Notes: a model not told the origin generated them from the sequence alone. DNA of 64,000 nucleotides from Tindallia magadiensis (GCF_900113635.1 NZ_FOQA01000002.1:310001-374000); one strand, 5' to 3'. Shown: positions 24,839-35,274, counted from the first letter of the stretch. Made by a program: numbers and translations.

Positions 24839-26761
24839 TTAATCCAATAAGGTTTCCCATTCTTGGTAAAGAGAATCTCTTGTAGCTTCCAGCTCCTGCC
24901 TTTTCTGGTGGAGCTTTTTGCTTTTCTCCGGATTTTGAAACACTTCCGGTAAACACATTGCTTCTTCTGTTTCTAAAATAGCCGCCTCTACAGTTTCCAA
25001 GTCCTGCTCTAACTGGTTTAAGACTTTTTGATGAGATTTTGCCTGCATTCGCCGTTCTCGTTCTTTTTTTCGTTCCTGCTTACTTTGAGTTTTAGTAATG
25101 GCCGGCGATGGTGGAAGATCTTTTTCGAGCTCCAATTGTTTCTTTTTCGTTAAATACTGATCATAGTTTCCTAAATAAGTAGTGGCGCTGGTAGGTGTCA
25201 GTTCTAAAATTTTCGTAGCGATTTGGTTCATAAAATAGCGATCGTGAGAGATAAAAAAGATGGTACCATCATATTGATTCAAAGCTACCTCTAAATTTTC
25301 TCTGGCCGGGATATCCAAATGGTTGGTGGGCTCATCCAGCAGGAGCAAGTTGTGAGGAGAAAGCATGATTTTAAGCAAAGAAAGCCGGGCTTTTTCCCCA
25401 CCGCTAAGAAGGTGTATTGGCTTGAACACATCATCACCAAAAAAGAGTAAAGAGCCTAAACAGGTTCGTAAAAAGGAATCTTTTTGCTGAGGAAAGCTCT
25501 CTTGCATTTCCTCCAGTACCGTCAGCTTTTCGTTGAGCTGGGTAAGTTCCTGGTGGTAATAAGCCGGTTTTACCTGATGCCCGAACTGGATCATTCCCTG
25601 GGTTGCTTCCGTGAGGTTCATCGCGATTCGAAACAAGGTAGTTTTTCCGATTCCATTGGGTCCCACCAAAGCCATTCTGTCACCACGTTCCAGAGTGAAA
25701 GAAATATCCTGAAACAATGGTGGTTGATCAGGCCACTGTTTGCTGACACTTTCAGCCGTTAGTACGTGGCGGCCGCTGCTTCTTTGTATTTGAAATTGAA
25801 GGGAAGAGAGCACCGGTGTGGCATGCTTTTTTGATTCAACCTCCATTTTGGATAACTTTTTTTCTCGACTGGCGGCACGCTTCGCCAGTTTCTCTGTTCC
25901 ATGCTGCTTTAACTTGCGCACCAAATCTTCTTGCTGACGAACCTCTTTCATTTGACGAGTTCGTCGACGCTCCATAGATTCCAACAGGGCTGCTTTCTTT
26001 TTTAGCGCAAGGCTGTAACTGCCGCTAAAATCCATGAGATGAGTTTGATCAAGTTCTAATGTCCGGTCTGTCACCTGATCCAAAAAATAACGGTCGTGTG
26101 AAATGATTAACAAGGATGAAGGGTGTGTTTTCAAAAATCCTTCTAACCATTGGACCGAATCAATGTCTAAATGATTGGTAGGTTCATCCAGCAAAATCAG
26201 GTTTGGCTTGCTCAATAAGAGGCGTGCCAAGGCTAATCTGGTTTTCTGGCCACCGCTGAGAAGTGATGCTTTCTGGTAAAAGTCATCACCATAAAATCCA
26301 AGACCATTCAAAACCCCTCGAACTTCGCTTCTGAATCCATAACCATTTTGAGCTTCAAAATCTTCTGTAAGCAGGCTATATTCTCGCATAAGGAGTTCTA
26401 ATTCCTTGCTTTTATGAGGATCTGTTCCAAGTTTGCTCATTGTCGCTTCCATTTCACGCAGTTGAGACTCCATTTGTATTAAAGGCGTAAAAATAGACAT
26501 CAAATGATCAAAAACAGTTTCTTCAGATTCGAAATGAAGCAGTTGATCTTGGCGTCCTAATTGAATATGGTTGGGAATATGGATACTCCCGCTGTCGAAG
26601 GGTATTTCGCCAGCAATAATCTGAAAAAGTGTGGATTTACCGGCACCGTTGGCTCCCACTAAACCAACCTTTTCCTTTTGTTGTATGGAAAAAGACACCT
26701 GATCCAAAATAAGATCAGTGCCAAAACTTTTGACTAGTTGATTGACCGATAAGATAATCAT
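24839..26761 (-). CDS. ABC-F family ATP-binding protein (YdiF/Uup-like)
   Basis: A 640-residue soluble protein with two ABC cassettes and no membrane helices, the ABC-F arrangement that acts on ribosomes. Walker A motifs are GANGAGKST (36-44) and GPNGIGKTT in the second half; signatures are LSGGQ and LSGGE, with LLDEPTNHLD and ISHDRYF twice. The linker between cassettes is basic and coiled (about 240-310), and a C-terminal coiled coil follows (about 540-640). Which ABC-F subgroup, housekeeping or antibiotic-protecting, cannot be settled here, though the long C-terminal coil suits the YdiF/Uup side. Start has AAAGGAG. Convergent with tsaD, 15 bases apart. Confidence 0.92.
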   Translation of the reverse strand: MIILSVNQLVKSFGTDLILDQVSFSIQQKEKVGLVGANGAGKSTLFQIIAGEIPFDSGSIHIPNHIQLGRQDQLLHFESEETVFDHLMSIFTPLIQMESQLREMEATMSKLGTDPHKSKELELLMREYSLLTEDFEAQNGYGFRSEVRGVLNGLGFYGDDFYQKASLLSGGQKTRLALARLLLSKPNLILLDEPTNHLDIDSVQWLEGFLKTHPSSLLIISHDRYFLDQVTDRTLELDQTHLMDFSGSYSLALKKKAALLESMERRRTRQMKEVRQQEDLVRKLKQHGTEKLAKRAASREKKLSKMEVESKKHATPVLSSLQFQIQRSSGRHVLTAESVSKQWPDQPPLFQDISFTLERGDRMALVGPNGIGKTTLFRIAMNLTEATQGMIQFGHQVKPAYYHQELTQLNEKLTVLEEMQESFPQQKDSFLRTCLGSLLFFGDDVFKPIHLLSGGEKARLSLLKIMLSPHNLLLLDEPTNHLDIPARENLEVALNQYDGTIFFISHDRYFMNQIATKILELTPTSATTYLGNYDQYLTKKKQLELEKDLPPSPAITKTQSKQERKKERERRMQAKSHQKVLNQLEQDLETVEAAILETEEAMCLPEVFQNPEKSKKLHQKRQELEATRDSLYQEWETLLD

Positions 26762-26902
26762 CTTTTTGCTCCTTTGTAATCGATAAAAGTTAGTATTGGC
26801 AGAATTTTTGATTTGTTAAAAAAAAAACGTTTTTTTATTGCTCCATTTATATTATAATGGACTATGAACATCCTGTCATCCCGAGATAAAGAGGTGAAAA
26901 AA

Positions 26903-27556
26903 TTGAAAAAAGATCACAAAAATGTATCAATGGCCGTTATTAGAAGACTTCCAAAGTATCACAGACGGCTGAAAGAATTAATGGAAAAAGATGTGACAAG
27001 GATATCGTCTAAAGAACTCAGTGGAATGATTGGGTTTACAGCTTCTCAAATTCGGCAGGATCTAAATTGTTTTGGTGGGTTCGGGCAACAGGGTTATGGG
27101 TACGATGTATCAGAACTTTACACAGAAATCAGCCGAATTCTAGGCTTGACAGAACACTATAACACCGTCATTGTTGGAGCTGGAAATTTAGGTCAGGCAA
27201 TCGCTAACTATTCGAACTTTGAAAAAAAGGGGTTTCATGTGTTGGCGTTGTTTGAAAAAAATCCAAGGCTTATTGGGCTGAAAATCCGAGACGTTCCCGT
27301 ACTGGACATTGACGAACTGGAAGAATTTGCGAAAGATAAAAGCATAGACATAGGTGTTATCTGTACAAATTCAGAAAATGCACAAGATGTAGCTGATCAG
27401 TTGGTCAAATTGCCTGTCAAAGCGGTATGGAACTTTGCGCCGGTGGATATCATTCTTCCGGAAAACATTGTTCAAGAAAATGTTCATTTAAGCGATAGCT
27501 TGTTTGTTATTTCCTATTTGCTAAAGATGCAAAGAGATGAAGAACAAAATCCTTAA
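26903..27556 (+). CDS. rex: Redox-sensing transcriptional repressor Rex
   Basis: A 217-residue NAD(H)-binding repressor controlling fermentation genes. The N-terminal winged helix has SKELSGMIGFTASQIRQDL, followed by the Rex linker FGGFGQQGYGY. The Rossmann fold begins VIVGAGNLGQAIA (about 90-102), and the domain-swap helix is at the end. The start chosen is TTG at 26903, six bases after GAGGTG. An ATG at 26864 lies only five bases past a TATAAT (26853-26858), where transcription would begin, so it is unlikely. A TTGTTAA half-site and an A/T-run inverted repeat stand before that -10; autoregulation is possible but not shown. Terminator follows at 27573. Confidence 0.94.
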   Translation: MKKDHKNVSMAVIRRLPKYHRRLKELMEKDVTRISSKELSGMIGFTASQIRQDLNCFGGFGQQGYGYDVSELYTEISRILGLTEHYNTVIVGAGNLGQAIANYSNFEKKGFHVLALFEKNPRLIGLKIRDVPVLDIDELEEFAKDKSIDIGVICTNSENAQDVADQLVKLPVKAVWNFAPVDIILPENIVQENVHLSDSLFVISYLLKMQRDEEQNP

Positions 27557-27572
27557 GCTCCATTATATTCTG

Positions 27573-27604
27573 GCTCGAATATCTCTGTATATTCGAGCTT
27601 TTTT
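27573..27604 (+). terminator. Intrinsic terminator after rex
   Basis: A perfect 10-bp stem GCTCGAATAT / ATATTCGAGC (27573-27582 with 27589-27598), a 6-base loop, then six T in a row. Confidence 0.92.
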
Positions 27605-27619
27605 CTTATTTAAAGAAAT

Positions 27620-27648
27620 TTCTCACAGCCCTTCATTCGTGATATAAT
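27620..27648 (+). promoter_or_regulatory. Promoter of the MarR-type regulator unit
   Basis: TTCTCA (27620-27625), 17 bases, TATAAT (27643-27648). A start near 27655 leaves a 30-base leader and rules out the more upstream start codons at 27649 and 27652. Confidence 0.65.
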
Positions 27649-27684
27649 GTGATGAAAATTACACAGAGTGACAGGAGTATGGTA

Positions 27685-28140
27685 ATGAGAAACTATTATG
27701 AACAAATTTATGAGTATTTAGAAAAGCTGTTACATGCATTAATCATAGAAGATAAAAAGAAAAGTTTTTCTGGAAAAAAATCTCTGCAAATATTGGATTT
27801 GATGTTAATGAGTTATATGGAAAAAGGAAAAGGGAACAGCATTCAAAAGCTTATAGCCGAAACAGGGCTAAAACGAAACGATATTACGTCTGCCGTGAAA
27901 CGATTGACCGATCGAAAAATGGTTTATAAAGCAACTTCTGGTGAAGATAAGCGAATAAAAGAACTGGTTTTGACAGAACAAGGAGAAACGGTATTATTGG
28001 AGTCCAGAAAGCAGGAACAAAAGGAACTCTTTGAATTATTAAATGAGTTTACTTTTAATGAAGAAAAAGCAATTCTTAAATTTTTAGTTAAAGTCGATAT
28101 GAGATATCGTGAAAAAACAAAAGAGACAATAGATTCTTAA
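27685..28140 (+). CDS. MarR family winged-helix regulator
   Basis: A 151-residue DNA-binding protein of MarR layout: N-terminal dimer helix, then a winged helix with IQKLIAETGLKRNDITSAVKRL (about 63-84) and a wing SGEDKRIKELVLTEQG, then a C-terminal dimer helix. Start is the ATG at 27685, with CAGGAG seven bases upstream. The next gene follows after 19 bases, so the regulator and the P-loop/Asp23 protein are probably one unit. No palindromic operator was recognised. Ligand unknown. Confidence 0.85.
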   Translation: MRNYYEQIYEYLEKLLHALIIEDKKKSFSGKKSLQILDLMLMSYMEKGKGNSIQKLIAETGLKRNDITSAVKRLTDRKMVYKATSGEDKRIKELVLTEQGETVLLESRKQEQKELFELLNEFTFNEEKAILKFLVKVDMRYREKTKETIDS

Positions 28141-28159
28141 GAAATTTGGAGGTTGTCTA

Positions 28160-28972
28160 ATGAGAGTAACTTTTTTAATTGGAAGCAGTGGTACCGGTAA
28201 AAGCTATCAAGCCATGAACCTGGCAAGCCAACGGGATATTCGATATATTATTGATGATGGGCTTCTTATCAAAGAGAATAAAATTATAGCAGGAAAATCA
28301 GCAAAACGAGAGGCTTCACGATTAGGGGCTGTCAGGAGAGCTTTGTTTATGGATCGGCAACATCAGCAGAAAGTGATAGAATCTTTGGAAAAAGAAAAAC
28401 CTGAAGCGATTATGGTGTTAGGCACATCTCGGAAAATGGTGGATATTATCAGTGAACAATTATCCCTTGGTGAACCGGACCATGTTCTTTGGTTAGAGGA
28501 TTTAGTTAGTCGTGAAGAGATAGAACTTGCACAAAAAATAAGAAAGCAGGAAGGGAAGCATGTGATTCCCGTTCCTGCCCTGCAATTAAAGAAAGATTTT
28601 TCGGGATATTTTCTTAATCCCATCAAGGCACTCCGGAGCCTTGGAAAAGAGAGTGGGTCGGCAGAACATTACAAGTCAGTGGTACGACCTACCTTCAGCT
28701 ATAAAGGACATTATACAATATCCGACGGAGTGATCCGAAGTTTGGTACATTATAGCTTCAATCAGTTTTCGGAAGTACAGCCCGTAGGCAGAACTTTTGT
28801 GCAAAATTCGGCCACGGGGCTGGAAATTCAATTGGAGGTTAGGGTTGCCTATGGAGTCTCTATTCCTAAAACCTTGGAAAAACTTCAGCAAAGTATTATC
28901 GATGAAGTAGAAGGCATGACTTCGCTGCATATCGATCAGGTGATGATTCATGTGCGAAAATTTCAATCATAA
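28160..28972 (+). CDS. P-loop ATPase fused to Asp23/Gls24-like domain
   Basis: A 270-residue cytoplasmic protein. The N-terminal half opens with a Walker A, GSSGTGKS (8-15), and looks like a small nucleoside-kinase or zeta-toxin-like P-loop fold, with a hydrophobic strand AIMVLGTSRK near 85-94. From about residue 175 the sequence matches the Asp23/Gls24 alkaline-shock fold: IRSLVHYSFNQFSEVQPVG, then LEIQLEVRVAYGVSIP and a closing helix ending VHVRKF-like (MIHVRKF). GGAGG precedes the ATG. Joined with a MarR regulator gene. Nucleotide-dependent control of an envelope-stress scaffold is a guess; no substrate is deducible. The stop overlaps the convergent small gene by ten bases. Confidence 0.75.
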   Translation: MRVTFLIGSSGTGKSYQAMNLASQRDIRYIIDDGLLIKENKIIAGKSAKREASRLGAVRRALFMDRQHQQKVIESLEKEKPEAIMVLGTSRKMVDIISEQLSLGEPDHVLWLEDLVSREEIELAQKIRKQEGKHVIPVPALQLKKDFSGYFLNPIKALRSLGKESGSAEHYKSVVRPTFSYKGHYTISDGVIRSLVHYSFNQFSEVQPVGRTFVQNSATGLEIQLEVRVAYGVSIPKTLEKLQQSIIDEVEGMTSLHIDQVMIHVRKFQS

Positions 28973-29145
28973 TCCGTCTTTTTGCGCCGTTGTTTAAATT
29001 GCTGACAGGGTTCACCTGTAGATTCAAATACTAGTTGAGAAGGCAGCTTAGAAGTTTTGAATCCAAAGAAAGTACAGGCTCGTGGATGTTTAGGATTCCA
29101 AGTGATTTTAAAGTAGCGACAATTAAGACAATTAATCCTTTTCAT
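28963..29145 (-). CDS. Small conserved Cys-rich protein
   Basis: A 60-residue basic protein with CxxC at 6-9 and further Cys at 24 and 47, plus the patterns YFKITWNPKHPRAC and FGFKTSKLPS. Similar small proteins occur widely in bacteria, often carrying a misleading uracil-DNA glycosylase label. Four Cys suggest a bound zinc or a redox role. The start has GGAGG with six bases spacing, supporting a real gene. It is convergent with the P-loop/Asp23 gene (10-base overlap) and lies 33 bases downstream of the dihydropyrimidinase on the same strand, so the two may be co-transcribed. Confidence 0.8.
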   Translation of the reverse strand: MKRINCLNCRYFKITWNPKHPRACTFFGFKTSKLPSQLVFESTGEPCQQFKQRRKKTDYD

Positions 29146-29178
29146 AGGAAACCTCCATGAAGGTTAAGTAAATGTTTT

Positions 29179-30546
29179 TTAAGAAAGTGGTTCTCGTTTT
29201 AGAAACTGCCCCCAGCCTTTTTCACCCACAAATTTTTCATTATCGTAAATTAATTTTCCGCGAGAGAAGGTTTTAATGGGATAGCCGGAGAATTCAACAC
29301 CATCCCAAATAGTGTGATCGACATTAGAATGCATTTTTTCGGGTTTTACCACGAAGGTCTTTTCTGGGTCATAAACCACCAGGTCAGCATCGCTGCCGAT
29401 GGCAATCGTACCTTTTTGCGGTGCACAGCCAAAAAGATGTGCCGGATTGCTGGAGCACACTTCCACTACTTTATTGAAAGACAGCCTGCCTTTGTTCGCT
29501 TCACTAAGCATATATGGATACATATTTTCGATTCCCATAACGCCATTAGGAATTTTTGTATAATCTTCCAAACCGGCGGCTTTTTCATGGGACTGGAAAG
29601 GGCAATGATCAGTAGCAACAATTGAAATATCACCACGTTTGATACCGTCCCATAAAGCATCCTGGCTCTCTGGTCCTTTAATAGGTGGCGAACAAACATA
29701 GTTTTGAGATCCTTCGTATTTATAAACTTCATTGGTGAAGTAGAGATAATGAGGGCATGTTTCGGCCAAAATATCGTAACCTTCGTTGCGTGCTCTAGAT
29801 ATTTCGTCTAAACCTTCTTTGCAGGCTAAGTGGGGGATATATAAAGGTGTGTTGAAGGAAGTAGCCCAATAAACAGCACGTTTTACAGCTTCTGTTTCAA
29901 CATATTCCTGACGACTTTGGTAATGGTACCATGGATGTCCTTTTCCTTCGGCTAAAAATTCCTCCGTATGCATATTGATAATATACGGGTTTTCGGCATG
30001 TACCGCCATTCGAGCGCCTAATTCCTTGGCAAGCAACATAGCTTTTACAAAAGTCCCGTCATCTGTCATAAGATGCTCTTTGCTGTAAATCATAAAAACC
30101 TTAAACTGATTAATTCCGAAATCTACGGCTTCCTTAAATTCTTTTAATATTTCCGGGGTTACCTTTGTTAAGGAAACGTTAAAGGAGTAATCGATATAAG
30201 ATTCTTTTTCGAAAAGTTCACTCCTTTTGCGAATGGTCTCCATCATGCTTTCGCCCGGTTGCTGGATAACATAATCAAAAATGGTGGTGGTTCCGCCGCA
30301 GGCAGCTGCGTAAGTACCAGATGCGCAGTCATCAGCAGATTGAGTATTATTCAACGGCATTCCAAGATGTGTATTAGCGTCAATGGCGCCAGGGAGAATC
30401 AGTTTGCCAGACGCATCGATGGTTTCTGCCTCTGAGTGTCTGAGGTCATTCCCGATCAAAACTACCTTGCCATCCTTTATGCCCACATCGGCTGCATAAG
30501 TGTCTTTAGCGGTCACAATTGTTCCGTTCTTGATGATTAAATCCAT
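29179..30546 (-). CDS. Dihydropyrimidinase/hydantoinase family amidohydrolase with an altered metal motif
   Basis: A 455-residue cytoplasmic cyclic amidohydrolase. The family opens dihydropyrimidine or hydantoin rings in pyrimidine or amino-acid breakdown. Most ligands of the binuclear site are present: H60, the carboxylated Lys at K149 (INQFKVF), H183 (VHAENP), H239 (PHLACKEG) and D313 (ATDHCPF). However, the first His of the HxH motif is Asn: the sequence is D56-A-N58-T-H60. The rest of the barrel and the C-terminal substrate loop look intact and the length is normal. It may hold one metal, act on a different substrate, or be inactive. Start has AAGGAGG. Confidence 0.88.
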   Translation of the reverse strand: MDLIIKNGTIVTAKDTYAADVGIKDGKVVLIGNDLRHSEAETIDASGKLILPGAIDANTHLGMPLNNTQSADDCASGTYAAACGGTTTIFDYVIQQPGESMMETIRKRSELFEKESYIDYSFNVSLTKVTPEILKEFKEAVDFGINQFKVFMIYSKEHLMTDDGTFVKAMLLAKELGARMAVHAENPYIINMHTEEFLAEGKGHPWYHYQSRQEYVETEAVKRAVYWATSFNTPLYIPHLACKEGLDEISRARNEGYDILAETCPHYLYFTNEVYKYEGSQNYVCSPPIKGPESQDALWDGIKRGDISIVATDHCPFQSHEKAAGLEDYTKIPNGVMGIENMYPYMLSEANKGRLSFNKVVEVCSSNPAHLFGCAPQKGTIAIGSDADLVVYDPEKTFVVKPEKMHSNVDHTIWDGVEFSGYPIKTFSRGKLIYDNEKFVGEKGWGQFLKREPLS

Positions 30547-30719
30547 CAGAAGAACCTCCTTAGTGTTTTATAAAGTTTGATAAAAATTAGTTTTACATAT
30601 TATATCATACACTTTCAAAAAGAATCTTAAACAGATAGAATAGCTGCTTGAAAAATTAAGTTGTCAGTGAATCGTATTTTTCATATAATAGAAATGCAGG
30701 CAAAAGGAGGCGAAGGTTT

Positions 30720-32012
30720 TTGAAAGCAAACAAACTGACCGCAATTATTGCATCGGTACTGTTTATCAGTTTTTTAATAAATGGATTTTTATACCGGGAA
30801 GTACAAAAACAAGAGCATCATTTAGATGTTGTCCGCCAGGTAACATCTGAAAATATCGAACGGATCACCAGGCATAGCATCAGACAGATGGATTTACTGT
30901 TAGAAAGTGAATCGCCGGAATCGTTAATAAGGTTACAGTGGAGTTTGGATGAGCTGGCTTCTACATTCCAGCAATGGGTGATGCTGAATGAAAGAGAAGA
31001 CCAACCTAATGAACGCCTTCAGGAAGGGCTTGAAGGAATAGAAGCTTTGCGAAATGTCATCGTTAATCACTTAGATCGACAGTATCGAAATCAGAAGGAA
31101 CAGCTTAGTTACTATGATAAGGAAATGTTGGAAGCATTGCATGATCAGTTACAACGTTTTCTGATGATTTACCATAACATCGAAGGACAGTTGGATCAGT
31201 TGATTGATCCAAATAGTTCAGATGGAGGACTGGGGCAGCTTTCGGAACAAATACAGGAAATAGCGGTCCTTTATCGTCATAGTGCTACGCCTAATCACCA
31301 TCCAGAATATATGAAGATAGAAGAATGCATTGAAATAGCATGGGATATGATGTCATTTCTAGAGCCTGTTGAAATTGTTCCGGAACAGGAAACAGTTTTC
31401 ATTCGGAATGGAATTCATGTGTACAGGATGATTTTGCGACAAGAGGATGATAAAGAAAGTAGAATTGAAATTGACGCTCAAAATGGACGCGTCAGAGGAT
31501 TTCAGACATTGATGGCTTCGCCGGGGGAGGTTCACCTCACAATGGAAGAAGCTCTGGAAATAGCCCTTCTTCATATAGATTATGAAGGGGAGTTTAATAA
31601 AGAAGTTTACTTTCAGCCGGTTAATGGAAACACAGAAGAACCTTTTTATGCCTTTTTATTTGCTCCATTAAGCGACGAAGTTGAGATTATCAGTGATGCC
31701 TATCGTGTTCAGGTATCGGCTGTGGATGGTCGGTTATTACAATTACAAAATGGATACTGCCGTACCCAGGTGCCGACCACACCGGTGGTCATCACACGAC
31801 AGGATATTAGAAAGCGGTGGACAAGCGAACTTGGGATGATGACGTATAACGGTTTAAGTGTTGTAAGATCTTTTGATACCCGCTATGCCCCAAAACTAGT
31901 GCATAGTTTTAGGGTAACAAAAAGTGGGCAGCGAACCATGGTGTACTTTGATGTGATGAATGGAAACTTGATCCATGAGTCCATTCACATCTACGATCCT
32001 ATTCTTTCATAA
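30720..32012 (+). CDS. Membrane-anchored PepSY-domain protein, YpeB-like
   Basis: A 430-residue protein with one N-terminal membrane helix (about 5-24) and a large outside part. Residues 35-190 are helical and coiled-coil-like. From about 200 on there are PepSY-like units: KIEECIEIAWDMM then YRMILRQ, and LTMEEALEIALLHI then YRVQVSAVDGRLLQLQNG. The layout recalls the germination protein YpeB, but the usual partner sleB is not beside it, so the symbol is withheld. Start is TTG at 30720, nine bases after GGAGG. Divergent from the dihydropyrimidinase across 173 bases. Confidence 0.6.
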   Translation: MKANKLTAIIASVLFISFLINGFLYREVQKQEHHLDVVRQVTSENIERITRHSIRQMDLLLESESPESLIRLQWSLDELASTFQQWVMLNEREDQPNERLQEGLEGIEALRNVIVNHLDRQYRNQKEQLSYYDKEMLEALHDQLQRFLMIYHNIEGQLDQLIDPNSSDGGLGQLSEQIQEIAVLYRHSATPNHHPEYMKIEECIEIAWDMMSFLEPVEIVPEQETVFIRNGIHVYRMILRQEDDKESRIEIDAQNGRVRGFQTLMASPGEVHLTMEEALEIALLHIDYEGEFNKEVYFQPVNGNTEEPFYAFLFAPLSDEVEIISDAYRVQVSAVDGRLLQLQNGYCRTQVPTTPVVITRQDIRKRWTSELGMMTYNGLSVVRSFDTRYAPKLVHSFRVTKSGQRTMVYFDVMNGNLIHESIHIYDPILS

Positions 32013-32077
32013 GAAAAATCGCAACATATAGATTACCTGTTGATTGTCTGATATTAAAAAAGAAGGGAAGATGCCTA

Positions 32078-32794
32078 ATGCTGGGCACTATTGTCAATAG
32101 TGCGGCTATTCTTATTGGCGGCACCGTAGGACTATTGTTACGAAAAGGCATCTCCGAAAGATTTAAACAAACCGTTATGCAAGGGCTGGGCTTGTCTGTT
32201 TTTGTGATTGGTGTGTCGGGAGCACTTAAAACAGAAAACATGCTGGTAGTTATTTTTTCCATTGTTTTTGGCGGCATTATGGGAGAAGCTTTAGAAATCG
32301 AGGAAAAACTAGAGATGTTGGGGCGATGGATGGAAAAAAGAGTGGGAAAAGGAGAAGGACTGGTGGCAAAAGGATTTGTTACGACTAGTCTGATCTATTG
32401 TGTGGGAGCAATGGCTATTGTCGGTGCCCTTGAAAGCGGAATGACAGGAAATCACGAGACCTTATATGCAAAATCCCTGCTGGATGGAGTGTCTTCTGTG
32501 ATTTTTGCATCAACTTTAGGGTTAGGAGTATTACTTTCTTCTGTGAGTGTGTTTATTTACCAGGGCCTAATTACCATCGCTGCTGGAAGTCTTGCAAACT
32601 TGCTTACTGACGCCGTTGTTATAGAGATGTCGGCTGTAGGCGGCTTGCTTATTATCGGAATCTCGATGAATATTTTAGAAATTAAAAAAGTGCCTGTGGG
32701 GAATCTACTTCCAGCTGTCTTTATCCCTGTTTTTTATCCGTTGGTGCAACCGGTTGCCCAATATTTTCTACAAATAATAGAAGTGTTTTTATAA
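32078..32794 (+). CDS. DUF554 family membrane protein (YdfK-like)
   Basis: A 238-residue polytopic membrane protein of the DUF554 family; function is unknown, a transport role being supposed. It opens with the family signature MLGTIVNSAAILIGGTVG and keeps GIMGEALEIEEKLEMLG, LIYCVGAMAIVGALESG and the C-terminal NLLPAVFIPVFYPL. Six to seven hydrophobic segments are visible. It lies 65 bases after the PepSY gene and is closed by the terminator at 32815. Confidence 0.9.
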   Translation: MLGTIVNSAAILIGGTVGLLLRKGISERFKQTVMQGLGLSVFVIGVSGALKTENMLVVIFSIVFGGIMGEALEIEEKLEMLGRWMEKRVGKGEGLVAKGFVTTSLIYCVGAMAIVGALESGMTGNHETLYAKSLLDGVSSVIFASTLGLGVLLSSVSVFIYQGLITIAAGSLANLLTDAVVIEMSAVGGLLIIGISMNILEIKKVPVGNLLPAVFIPVFYPLVQPVAQYFLQIIEVFL

Positions 32795-32814
32795 GAAAAG
32801 CCTTTTGATTCGAG

Positions 32815-32847
32815 ACTCCCTGTCTTAAAGAGACGAGGAGTTTTTTT
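32815..32847 (+). terminator. Intrinsic terminator after the DUF554 gene
   Basis: ACTCC and GTCT (32815-32825) pair with AGAC and GGAGT (32831-32841), with a small internal bulge, followed by seven T. Confidence 0.87.
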
Positions 32848-32959
32848 ATTTACCTCAATAGAAAAGAAGAAAATAGGAGAAAAATGAAGCAAAATGAAGA
32901 TATATGAACTTAATTTGGAAAAATGAAGAAAAATAATTAGTATTTGCTGAAAAATAACC

Positions 32960-32988
32960 TTGCATCCTTATTAGGTTTTCTATATGAT
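32960..32988 (+). promoter_or_regulatory. groESL promoter
   Basis: TTGCAT (32960-32965), 17 bases, TATGAT (32983-32988). The start falls just before the CIRCE operator. Confidence 0.8.
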
Positions 32989-32997
32989 GGTAGTGTG

Positions 32998-33024
32998 TTA
33001 GCACTCGATGACGGTGAGTGCTAA
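32998..33024 (+). promoter_or_regulatory. CIRCE operator (HrcA binding site)
   Basis: TTAGCACTC, nine bases, GAGTGCTAA: a perfect copy of the CIRCE inverted repeat. HrcA bound here represses groESL until heat or misfolding stress. hrcA itself is not in the window. Confidence 0.98.
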
Positions 33025-33076
33025 CAATAAAATGTCAATAATAATCTTGAAATAGGAAAAGGAGGAAGTATCAGGT

Positions 33077-33361
33077 ATGGAAATTAAACCATTAGGAGAT
33101 CGAGTTGTTATTAAGAAACTAGAGGCAGAAGAAAAAACAAAAAGTGGTATCGTTTTACCAGGAAGTGCTAAAGAACAGCCACAAATGGCAGAAGTAATTG
33201 CGGTAGGACCAGGTGGCATGGTAGAAGGTAAAGAAGTGAAAATGGAATTAAAAAAAGGCGACAAAGTTATTTTTTCAAAATACTCCGGAACAGAAGTGAA
33301 GCTTGACGGTGAAGAAGTTACTATTTTAAGACAAAGCGAAGTATTAGCGATTGTTGAGTAA
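33077..33361 (+). CDS. groES: Co-chaperonin GroES
   Basis: A 94-residue cap of the GroEL chamber. It starts [19 protein letters not shown]; the mobile loop is near 17-32 ([15 protein letters not shown]), and the roof and C-terminal beta region (SEVLAIVE) are normal. AGGAGG lies about 11 bases before the ATG. Transcribed with groEL from the CIRCE-controlled promoter, with 46 bases between the genes. Confidence 0.99.
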   Translation: MEIKPLGDRVVIKKLEAEEKTKSGIVLPGSAKEQPQMAEVIAVGPGGMVEGKEVKMELKKGDKVIFSKYSGTEVKLDGEEVTILRQSEVLAIVE

Positions 33362-33404
33362 ATTGATCATATGAAGATATTAAAATCATCAAGGAGGGTA
33401 TTAA

Positions 33405-35051
<1,647 letters not shown>

Positions 35052-35080
35052 TCCTCCTGTAACAAGGCAGGGTAACTGTA

Positions 35081-35110
35081 AGGGCAGTCATGAAAATGAC
35101 TGTCCTTTTA
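35081..35110 (+). terminator. groESL terminator
   Basis: An 11-bp stem (35081-35091 with 35096-35106, one G-T pair) on a GAAA loop, followed by TTTTA. Confidence 0.82.
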
Positions 35111-35133
35111 TCAAAAAAATATTATTTTTTAAC

Positions 35134-35162
35134 TTGCAAAATATTCACTCTTTTGCTATAAT
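35134..35162 (+). promoter_or_regulatory. Strong sigma-A promoter with no gene behind it
   Basis: TTGCAA (35134-35139), 17 bases, TATAAT (35157-35162). The predicted start is about 35169. The next gene begins 540 bases later and has its own promoter after an intervening terminator. Confidence 0.75.
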
Positions 35163-35274
35163 AATACTACAAGGAGAGCTACTCCTTCCTTGAATCCTCT
35201 CGCAGACGCATTGGTTATGCAGGTACTGAGTTTGGAAGTGTGAAAGAAAAGTTTGGAAGAAGTGGATTTCCAAA

